From: Acetobacteraceae bacterium
GTDB taxonomy: Bacteria; Pseudomonadota; Alphaproteobacteria; Acetobacterales; Acetobacteraceae
Assembly: GCA_031291795.1 (NCBI GenBank)
Contig: JARLIJ010000295.1
Coordinates: 1 to 34,184 of the forward strand
DNA length: 34,184 nucleotides
Reading direction: 5' to 3'
Shown here: positions 26,840-34,184 of the stretch, in pieces
How positions within the stretch are numbered: the stretch's first letter is position 1
Layout of the letters: every line of letters starts with the position of its first letter
Program-made: the position numbers and the translations under genes
Notes under the pieces: model-generated
Told to the model about the DNA's origin: nothing
Databases searched by the model: none
Seen by the model: only the letters and a program-made list of their open reading frames with translations

Positions 26840-27864
26840 TCCGCAGCCTCCTCCGCTGCACGCAGGACGCGCAGGAAGTTGCCGCCCCACAGTTTTGTCA
26901 TTGCGTCCCGGTCATAGCCGCGGCGCACCAGCTCGATCGTCACGTTGGCGCTGTCTGCGGCATTGCGCCAGTCGCTGAAGCCGCCGCCACCGTCGAAGTC
27001 CGACGAGATGCCGACATGGTCGATGCCGATCCGCTTGACGGCATGATCCACATGGTCCGCAAAATCCGCGACCGTCACCTGGTCGGGCTTGGCGTTCGGG
27101 CGCAGGAACGCGGCGACGGCGGTGATCTGGATCACGCCCTTCACGTCCCGCAGCACGTCGAGCTGCCAGTCCATCATGTTGCGCGGGTGGTCGCAGAACA
27201 CGCTGACGCAGGAATGCGTCGAGACGATCGGGGTGCGGGAGGCCTCGGCCGCCTGCAGCATCGAATCGCGCGACACATGCGCCACGTCGACCACCATGCC
27301 GACCCGGTTGAGCTCCGCCACGGCCGCGCGGCCCAACGTGGACAGGCCGCCATGTTCGGTGTCGCGGTCGCCCAGGTCGCGCCTGGGATTGCAGCTATCC
27401 GCCAGCGCGTTGTGGCCGTTATGGGTCAGGGTGAGGTAGCGGGCGCCCAATTCCCGCAGCCGGGCGATGCGGCCGAGGTCGGCGCCGATGGCGAAGCCGT
27501 TCTCCACCGCCGGGATGACCGCCAGCACGCCGTCGCGCTTGGCCGCCTCGATCTGGTCGGCCGTCTGGGTGACGCGCGCGGTCAGGCCGCCCTCGGTGCG
27601 GCCCATGGCGTTGATCGACTGCAGCATCGCGCAGGCGCGGGCGAACGCGGCGTCCTCGGCGGCAGGGCTGCGCTGGGCCTGCGGGACGTAGGCCACGAAG
27701 CAGCCGGCGGTCAGGCCGCCGCGGTGCATCTTGGGGATATCGACGCAGCGAGTGCCATCCTGGAACGCGTCCGGCCCAGTCGGCCAGGGGATGTCGATAT
27801 GGGTGTCGATGGTCAGCAAGGCGCGATGGAGCGCCAGGGCATCCGGGGCAAGGGCATCGTTCAT
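26836..27864 (-). CDS. membrane dipeptidase (peptidase family M19)
   Basis: TIDTHIDIPWP; YLTLTHNGHNALADS; VVDVAHVSRDSMLQAAEASRTPIVSTHS; HVGISSDFDGGGG. ATGA overlap with the downstream AKR. Confidence 0.94.
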   Translation of the reverse strand: MNDALAPDALALHRALLTIDTHIDIPWPTGPDAFQDGTRCVDIPKMHRGGLTAGCFVAYVPQAQRSPAAEDAAFARACAMLQSINAMGRTEGGLTARVTQTADQIEAAKRDGVLAVIPAVENGFAIGADLGRIARLRELGARYLTLTHNGHNALADSCNPRRDLGDRDTEHGGLSTLGRAAVAELNRVGMVVDVAHVSRDSMLQAAEASRTPIVSTHSCVSVFCDHPRNMMDWQLDVLRDVKGVIQITAVAAFLRPNAKPDQVTVADFADHVDHAVKRIGIDHVGISSDFDGGGGFSDWRNAADSANVTIELVRRGYDRDAMTKLWGGNFLRVLRAAEEAAE

Positions 27865-28292
27865 GGCCGCGCACGCTCGCAGATATCGGCCCGCCACGGA
27901 AGGGCCCCCGGGAAGGGGCTGGCCGCGGCGGCCTACCGCGTGCCGCCCGCACCATGCCGGCCATGGATCGGTCAGCGCGTCCGAACCGGTTTTTTTGTTT
28001 CGCCCGGCCTCCGTTTCGCCCGGACACCCGGGGCGATCGCCGCATGCGGGCTGCGCCCTCCGGGCGCTGGGCGGGGCTGCGATCGGCGACCGACCAAAGT
28101 CACCCTGATACAAATAATAACGCTCGCCACCACGATTGTACATAAATTGTTGATGTGGTCGAATCCTGTTGGAATCCCCGTTCCAGGTCGGCTTAGTCGT
28201 ATCCTCGATCAGAGGCGACCATCAGCGCCAAAACAACGGTGCGACCGTGCACGACGCCATCTCGGCTGCAGCGGTCACGCCATGGGGGAAAA

Positions 28293-29270
28293 ATGACAGC
28301 GGCGACCGCCTCGTCAACGGATCGGCAGACACGCCCCGCTCGTTCGAGCTTGCAACGATTTGGCACGTTGCTCTACGCCCTCAAGCGGGCACGCAACGAC
28401 AAAGAGAAGTATCGCAAGATATTTATCGAACGACTGACGGAACCTCTTCATCTCAACCTCATTGCTTGCGGCGTCCTGCTGTTTGGCAAGCTCCGTCATC
28501 GGATTGCATTCGATCTTGTTGTGCGCCAGCAATTCGCGTTTCCCATCCTTTATGCCGCCGAACAGGCCGCCGCCCGGAACATCCGCCGCATCTCGATCGT
28601 CGAATTCGGCGTCGCAAGCGGTTCGGGTCTGTTGAACATGTGCACCATCGCCGCCGATGTCATGCGCGCCACCGGCGTAGAGATCGAGGTCTATGGCTTC
28701 GACTCCACCACCGGCATGCCGACGCCGATCGACCATCGAGATCATCCCGAGCATTGGCAGGAGGGCGACTTTCCGATGGATGTCGACCGCCTGCAGCAGG
28801 CTTTGCCTCCGTTCGCGCACCTGCTGATCGGCGACGTCGAGAGTACCATCCCCGCCTTCCTGGCGACGCTTTCGCCGGAAGCACCGCTGGCGTTCGTCTC
28901 GCTCGACCTGGATTATTATTCTTCGACGAAGAAGGCGCTCGAAGCGTTCAAGGGCCCACCAGGGCTGTACATGCCGTCAGTGGTGGTCTATCTGGACGAT
29001 ATTGTCGAGGACTCGACGAACCCATGGTGCGGCGAGAACCTGGCAATCCGGGAGTTCAACGAGGAGACCGAACTCCGGAAGATCGCACCGTTTCCACTTC
29101 TGCGGACGAAACGGATTTTCAAGAACGCGCGCTGGATCGACCAGATCTACCTGCTGCAGGTATTGGACCATGAGGAGCGCCGCCCGAAGATCCGCCGGCA
29201 AGGGCATACGCTGCCAAACGAATATATCGCCCTGCGGCCGCGTGCGGGTCAGGTGATCGACGCAGATTAG
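28293..29270 (+). CDS. class I SAM-dependent methyltransferase-like protein
   Basis: IVEFGVASGSGLLNMCTIAADVMRATGVEIEVYGFDSTTGMP; LAFVSLDLDYYSSTKKALEAF. ATG preceded by GGGGGAA. Confidence 0.7.
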   Translation: MTAATASSTDRQTRPARSSLQRFGTLLYALKRARNDKEKYRKIFIERLTEPLHLNLIACGVLLFGKLRHRIAFDLVVRQQFAFPILYAAEQAAARNIRRISIVEFGVASGSGLLNMCTIAADVMRATGVEIEVYGFDSTTGMPTPIDHRDHPEHWQEGDFPMDVDRLQQALPPFAHLLIGDVESTIPAFLATLSPEAPLAFVSLDLDYYSSTKKALEAFKGPPGLYMPSVVVYLDDIVEDSTNPWCGENLAIREFNEETELRKIAPFPLLRTKRIFKNARWIDQIYLLQVLDHEERRPKIRRQGHTLPNEYIALRPRAGQVIDAD

Positions 29271-29431
29271 GCGCCGCGTGCCCCATCGGCAGTGAGCTGC
29301 CGGACCGGCCTGGCGCGACCGGCAGTGAATCGGCCGACGCTCGGCCGCCTGACCAAGCTGCAACGCAATCGGTGATTGTTGCGGCATGTAAGCGTATATC
29401 CCCGGACATCTCTCTCCAGGGAAACGGCCCG

Positions 29432-30100
29432 ATGAGGCGGTGGACATTTCCGATCTGGCTGGTGCTGGCCGTCCCCGCCGAGATGGCGGCGGCGTCCGGA
29501 CCGGGCCGCCCGGCCGAGGAACGGATCGGCACCTGGGTCCTCACCTGCGCTCCGGCGCCGGCCCCCTGCATGCTGCGGCACGCGACCGCCCTTGTCCGAT
29601 CCGTGGCGGGCATCGATGCCAGCCTGGACATCGAGCGGCGCGGGAATGCTTTCGTCCCGGTGGTGACGCTGCGGGGATTGAAACCGGCCGCGATGGTCGC
29701 CGCGATCGCCATGCCGATGGTGTCATTGCGCTTCGACGATGGCGCGTGGATTCCGCTCACCTGCGATGCCGGCGAGGCGATGCTTGCCTGCGCCCCGGAC
29801 GGCTCCGAGGCTGAGACCGCGGCCGACGCGCTACCGGTGGCGCGCAGCATGACGCTGCAACTGCGGTCGGGAGTCCCTGGCGTGGCGCTGCCGCCGCTCA
29901 GCCGGACGCTTGCACTGGCCGGGACGTCCGACGCGCTGGGGCGGTTGCGCGCACGGGGGGCGGTTGGCGAGGACGCGTCGTCCTCGCCCGGCCTGGATTG
30001 GCGCGACATGCTCGACCGTGTGCTGCGGGCGGTGGGGTTTGCGCACGGGACGGCCGACCTGCCGCCCTGGGCGGCGCAACTGATGCGGAACCGGGTGTAG
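29432..30100 (+). CDS. invasion-associated locus B (IalB)-like secreted protein
   Basis: N-terminal signal-like segment; WVLTCAPAPAPCMLRHATAL and AAMVAAIAMPMVSLRFDDGAWIPLTCDAGEAMLACAP resemble IalB-family layout. Confidence 0.55.
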   Translation: MRRWTFPIWLVLAVPAEMAAASGPGRPAEERIGTWVLTCAPAPAPCMLRHATALVRSVAGIDASLDIERRGNAFVPVVTLRGLKPAAMVAAIAMPMVSLRFDDGAWIPLTCDAGEAMLACAPDGSEAETAADALPVARSMTLQLRSGVPGVALPPLSRTLALAGTSDALGRLRARGAVGEDASSSPGLDWRDMLDRVLRAVGFAHGTADLPPWAAQLMRNRV

Positions 30101-30109
30101 CGCCGGCGG

Positions 30110-31036
30110 TCAGAAACCGACCCGATCGCCGCCCTTCAGGCGCAGGATTTCGCGGGCTTCCGCGGGCGTGGCGATCTCCAGGCTCAGATCCTCCAGGATC
30201 CGACGAATCTTCGCGACCTGTTCGGCGTTCGACTTCGCGAGCTGGCCTTTCCCGATATAGAGGCTGTCCTCCAACCCGACGCGCACGTTCCCGCCGTTGA
30301 TCCCAGCCATGGTGGTGAACGCCATCTGGTGACGCCCGGCCGCCAGCACCGACCAGACATAGGCGTCACCGAACAGCCGGTCCGCCGTCTCCTTGGCGAA
30401 CAGCAGGTTGCGCGGCTCCGCGCCGATACCGCCCAGGATGCCGAAGATCGACTGCACGAACAGCGGCGGCTCCACAATCTTGCGGTCGAGGCAGTAGGCC
30501 AGGTTGTAGAGGTGGCCGATATCGTAGCACTCGAACTCGAAGCGGGTGCCGTGGCCTTTCCCGAGTTTCTCGACGATGCCTTCGATGTCCTTGAAGGTGT
30601 TGCGGAAGATGAAGTTTTCGGTGTTGTCGAGGTAGGGCTTCTCCCACGGGAATTTCCATTTCGCGATGCGGTCGCCCGCGCGCGAGATGTTGAAGTTCAT
30701 GCTGCCCATGTTGAGGCTGCACATCTCCGGCTTCGCCGCCAGGGGTGCTGCTAGCCGCTCCTCCAGCGTCATGGTCAGGCCGCCGCCGGTGGTGATGTTG
30801 ATCACCGCGTCCGTGCTCTGCTTGATCGTGGGCAGGAACCGCATGAACACGGACGGATCGGGGGTGGGCGAGCCATCGATCGGGTCGCGGGCGTGCAGGT
30901 GGATGATCGCCGCGCCGGCTTCGGCCGCCTCGATCGACGACCTGGCGATTTCCTCGGGGGTGATCGGCAGGTAGTCCGACATGCTGGGCGTGTGGATGGC
31001 GCCAGTGACGGCGCAGCTGATGATGACCTTGGTCAT
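30110..31036 (-). CDS. BKACE family (DUF849) beta-keto acid cleavage enzyme
   Basis: MTKVIISCAVTGAIHTPSMSDYLPITPEEIARSSIEAAEAGAAIIHLHARDPIDGSPTPD; INITTGGG; GGNVRVGLEDSLYIGKGQLAKSNAEQV. Confidence 0.95.
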   Translation of the reverse strand: MTKVIISCAVTGAIHTPSMSDYLPITPEEIARSSIEAAEAGAAIIHLHARDPIDGSPTPDPSVFMRFLPTIKQSTDAVINITTGGGLTMTLEERLAAPLAAKPEMCSLNMGSMNFNISRAGDRIAKWKFPWEKPYLDNTENFIFRNTFKDIEGIVEKLGKGHGTRFEFECYDIGHLYNLAYCLDRKIVEPPLFVQSIFGILGGIGAEPRNLLFAKETADRLFGDAYVWSVLAAGRHQMAFTTMAGINGGNVRVGLEDSLYIGKGQLAKSNAEQVAKIRRILEDLSLEIATPAEAREILRLKGGDRVGF

Positions 31037-31076
31037 GTATGACGTTTCCCGGTTCGCAGCGGAGCGGCCCGAGTCT

Positions 31077-31118
31077 GCACCGGCCTGCGCCGGCAGGCAA
31101 ACCGGGGAAGGCCGGTGC
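31077..31118. repeat. inverted repeat GCACCGGCC ... GGCCGGTGC with inner CTGCGCCGGCAG palindrome
   Basis: 9-bp perfect arms (31077-31085/31110-31118), intergenic between the BKACE start and the response-regulator 3' end. Confidence 0.6.
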
Positions 31119-31302
31119 GAGGGCGTGCAGGCCTTGGCGCCGTTCTCATTGCCGCTGCGAAAACCAGCTCGGAACTGGTCGCGCAGCCCGATCTTCTGCG
31201 CGGTCGGCTATTACAACCCCCGACATCGTACGGGGCCGGCGAGGGATCCTGTCACCGCCGAAGGCTCCCCGTCAGGGTAAGCACCGGTGCCGGCCGCCAA
31301 GG

Positions 31303-32025
31303 TCAGGCGTCGAGCGCAGTCACCAGCGGCGTGAAGACGTACCCGCCGTTGCGGACCGTCTTGATGAGGGTCGGCTGACCCGCATGCGGCTCGATCTTGC
31401 GTCGCAGCCGGCTGATCTGGACGTCAATGCTGCGATCGAACACGGCGGCCATGCGGGCATGCACCAGCCCAAGCAGGAAGTCGCGGGCCAGGACCGTGCG
31501 CGGATTCTGGCAAAATGCGGCCAGGATGTTGAACTCGCCGCTGCTGAGCGGGCGGGGTACGCCCGACGGGTCGAACAGGTCGCGACGCGCTAGGTCAAGT
31601 CGCCACCCATCGAAACACAGCACGCTTGGATGCTGCGCCGGCACGAGCGTGCCGTGGTGGCTCCGACGCAGGACCGCCCTGATCCGCGCGACCAACTCCC
31701 GCGGGTTGAACGGCTTCGGCAGGTAGTCGTCCGCCCCCATTTCCAACCCGACGATCCGGTCGGTCTCGCCGTCGAGGGCCGTGACCATGATGATCGGCAC
31801 GCCCGACTGGACCCGAATGCGGCGGCAGATGCTCAGCCCATCCTCCCCCGGCAAGCCGAGGTCGAGGACCACGAGATCGATCCTTTCCCCCGCCAGCAGC
31901 GTGTCCAGCTCGTTGCCGGTGCTCGCTGCCGAGGCCACGAAGCCGTGCTCCCCGAGGCATTGCCGCATCATCCGGCTGATGGCCGGATCGTCCTCGACAA
32001 CCGCGATATGCGTCAGGCCTTGCAT
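31303..32025 (-). CDS. OmpR/PhoB-type response regulator
   Basis: IAVVEDDPAISRMMRQCLGEHGF, VVLDLGLPGEDG (phospho-Asp), ADDYLPKPFNPRELVARIRAVLRR, C-terminal winged helix LSSGEFNILAAF...RSIDVQISRLRRKIE...LIKTVRNGGYVF. Confidence 0.95.
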   Translation of the reverse strand: MQGLTHIAVVEDDPAISRMMRQCLGEHGFVASAASTGNELDTLLAGERIDLVVLDLGLPGEDGLSICRRIRVQSGVPIIMVTALDGETDRIVGLEMGADDYLPKPFNPRELVARIRAVLRRSHHGTLVPAQHPSVLCFDGWRLDLARRDLFDPSGVPRPLSSGEFNILAAFCQNPRTVLARDFLLGLVHARMAAVFDRSIDVQISRLRRKIEPHAGQPTLIKTVRNGGYVFTPLVTALDA

Positions 32026-32211
32026 GGGTTCTCCTGCCCCAGACCCTGCAACGGGCGGGACACGCGGGACAAGCCTTGTCCGGGGTGTGTAACACGTTGA
32101 CACATTGACTGGGACATATTGTCGGGACACGGCGGCCGGCCATGACGGGCTGGCGCGGCTTGCGCAAGGACGTCGCCCGGGGCTACTCCCGCCCCAAGGG
32201 CTACTCCATAA

Positions 32212-33462
32212 ATGGCTGAAGGACCGCGGACCATGCGCGTCAAGGATGTGAAGAAAGTCGTGCTTGCCTACTCGGGCGGGTTGGACACCAGCGTGATCCT
32301 GCGCTGGCTGCAGACCACCTATGGCTGTGAGGTCGTCACCTTCACCGCCGACCTCGGTCAGGGCGAGGAGCTTGGCCCGGCCCGCAAGAAGGCCGAGATG
32401 TTCGGCGTGAAGGAAATCTTCGTCGACGACCTGCGCGAAACCTTCGTGCGGGACTTCGTCTTCCCGATGTTCCGCGCCAATGCGCTGTATGAGGGGCAGT
32501 ACCTCCTGGGCACCTCGATCGCGCGTCCGCTGATTGCCCAGCGCCAGATCGAGATCGCCGAGCAGGTGGGCGCCGACGCGGTGGCGCATGGCGCGACCGG
32601 CAAGGGCAACGACCAGGTGCGGTTCGAGCTCAGCTACTATTCGCTGAAGCCGGACATCAAGATCATCGCGCCCTGGCGCGAATGGGACCTGACCAGCCGC
32701 ACGAAGCTGATCGAGTTCGCCGAACAGAACCAGATCCCGATTTCCAAGGACAAGCGCGGCGAGGCGCCGTTCAGCGTCGATGCCAACCTGCTGCACTCGT
32801 CCTCCGAGGGGAAGATCCTGGAGGATCCGGCGGTCGAGGCCGACGAGATCGTCTACCAGCGCACCATCCGCCCGGAGGACGCGCCAGACCAGGCGACGGT
32901 GATCGCCATCGATTTCGAGCACGGCGACCCGGTGGCGATCGACGGCGTGAAGCTGTCGCCGGCCGCGCTGCTGACCCGGCTGAACGAACTCGGCAAGGCC
33001 AACGGCATCGGCCGGCTGGACCTGGTGGAGAACCGCTTCGTCGGCATGAAGTCGCGCGGCGTGTATGAGACACCCGGCGGCACCATCCTGCTGGCAGCGC
33101 ATCGCGGCATCGAGAGCATCACGCTCGACCGCGAGGCGGCCCACCTGAAGGACAGCCTGATGCCGAAGTATGCGGAGCTGATCTACAACGGATTCTGGTT
33201 CAGTCCGGAGCGGCGGATGCTGCAGGCGCTGATCGATACCAGCCAGCACAGCGTGACCGGGCGGGTGCGGATGAAGCTGTACAAGGGCAATGTGACGTGC
33301 ATCGGGCGCGAGAGCCCGAACAGCTTGTATTCGATGAAGGTGGTGACATTCGAGGATGACCAGGGCGCCTATGATCAGGTCGACGCACAGGGCTTCATCA
33401 AACTGAACGCATTGCGGCTGCGGCTGGGGGCAGCGGCGGGGCGGCGGGGCGGAGCGCTGTGA
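32212..33462 (+). CDS. argG: argininosuccinate synthase
   Basis: [73 protein letters not shown]. Start may instead be the ATG at 32233. Confidence 0.97.
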   Translation: MAEGPRTMRVKDVKKVVLAYSGGLDTSVILRWLQTTYGCEVVTFTADLGQGEELGPARKKAEMFGVKEIFVDDLRETFVRDFVFPMFRANALYEGQYLLGTSIARPLIAQRQIEIAEQVGADAVAHGATGKGNDQVRFELSYYSLKPDIKIIAPWREWDLTSRTKLIEFAEQNQIPISKDKRGEAPFSVDANLLHSSSEGKILEDPAVEADEIVYQRTIRPEDAPDQATVIAIDFEHGDPVAIDGVKLSPAALLTRLNELGKANGIGRLDLVENRFVGMKSRGVYETPGGTILLAAHRGIESITLDREAAHLKDSLMPKYAELIYNGFWFSPERRMLQALIDTSQHSVTGRVRMKLYKGNVTCIGRESPNSLYSMKVVTFEDDQGAYDQVDAQGFIKLNALRLRLGAAAGRRGGAL

Positions 33463-33549
33463 TATTGGACTGATCGAGAGGATGCGAACTGATCCTTCCG
33501 TTTGGACCGATATGCGTTAGCCTCGAGGTGTTTCGCGAAGGATCCGGCC

Positions 33550-34155
33550 GTGTATATCCCTGCCCATTTCAACGAAGACCGCGTTGGCGTTTTGCATGAT
33601 CTGATCCGGACGGCGGGGCTTGCCACGCTGGTGTCGATGACGGCGGACGGACTGATCGCGAGTCATGCGCCGCTGATGCTGGACCCCGATCCGGCGCCCT
33701 ACGGCACGCTGATCGGGCACCTGGCGAAGGCCAACCCGCATGTGCGTTCGGCTGATGCTGGGGTGCAGACGCTGGTCATATTCCAGGGGCCGGAGGGGTA
33801 TATCACCCCGTCGTACTATGCGGCGAAGCGCGAGCATGGCAAAGTCGTTCCGACGTGGAACTACGCCGTGGTCCATGTGCGGGGGCGGGGAAGAGTCTTT
33901 GAGGATCGGGGCGAACTGATCGAACATGTGACGGAACTGACGGCTTCCCTGGAGTCGGCTTTCGAAAAGCCGTGGGGAGTGGGCGACGCGCCGGCGGGTT
34001 ATGTGGAAGGCCTGGCGGGAGGAATTGTCGGGATTGAGATTGGCATCGAGTCGATTGAAGGGAAGTGGAAGATGAGCCAGAACCGGCCGGAAGCCGACCG
34101 GCGGGGAGTGGTGGCCGGGCTGGTCGCGGAATACGGCCGGAAGGAGCGCCCGTGA
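33550..34155 (+). CDS. FMN-binding PaiB-family protein
   Basis: VYIPAHFNEDRVGVLHDLIRTAGLATLVSMTADGLIASHAPLMLD...GHLAKANPH...YITPSYYAAKREHGKVVPTWNYAVVHVRGR...KMSQNRPEADRRGVVAGL. GTG start inferred. Confidence 0.92.
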   Translation: MYIPAHFNEDRVGVLHDLIRTAGLATLVSMTADGLIASHAPLMLDPDPAPYGTLIGHLAKANPHVRSADAGVQTLVIFQGPEGYITPSYYAAKREHGKVVPTWNYAVVHVRGRGRVFEDRGELIEHVTELTASLESAFEKPWGVGDAPAGYVEGLAGGIVGIEIGIESIEGKWKMSQNRPEADRRGVVAGLVAEYGRKERP

Positions 34156-34184
34156 AACGGGATGCCGACTGGTTCGAAGGGCAC
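34152..34184 (+). CDS. start of a downstream coupled ORF (MKRDADWFEGH...), truncated by window edge
   Basis: GTGA overlap with the paiB-like stop; frame open to the window end. Product not identifiable. Confidence 0.35.
   Translation, partial: MKRDADWFEGH

Noticed and set aside
1-34184. CRISPR arrays, tRNA/rRNA genes, prophage or insertion sequences
   Set aside because: No regularly spaced repeats, no recognisable tRNA/rRNA sequence, and no transposase, integrase or phage proteins were found among the ORFs by reading.

Overview
This 34.2 kb GC-rich window looks alphaproteobacterial, probably Rhodospirillales/Acetobacteraceae-like. That assignment is inferred from gene content only. It is mostly chromosomal metabolic genes, with no rRNA, tRNA, CRISPR array or insertion sequence recognised. 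In order: a 5'-truncated glucan phosphorylase, ilvD, an MBL-fold hydrolase, a tiny His/Trp-rich lipoprotein, glpK, an SDR, an EF-G-like GTPase, a MarR regulator, a C69-type peptidase, a dienelactone hydrolase and a serine hydrolase. A hopanoid locus follows (hpnL divergent from hpnABCD), then a small secreted Lys/His/Ser/Thr peptide. Next, on the minus strand, is a six-gene operon (25693->19177) related to hydrogenase-4/formate hydrogenlyase/complex I. The window ends with an aldo/keto reductase plus M19 dipeptidase pair, a methyltransferase, an IalB-like protein, a BKACE (DUF849) enzyme, an OmpR-type response regulator, argG and a PaiB-like protein. The most notable system is the Hyf-like operon. 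By eye, its large subunit has lost all four cysteines that bind the NiFe site, and its HyfB-like antiporter subunit has lost the canonical proton-path Glu/Lys/His residues. The small-subunit [4Fe-4S] cysteines are kept, and every gene junction is an intact 4-nt NTGA overlap. This suggests a maintained, non-hydrogenase complex of the Ehr (energy-converting-hydrogenase-related) kind, or something more divergent. Several intergenic palindromic elements are also reported.
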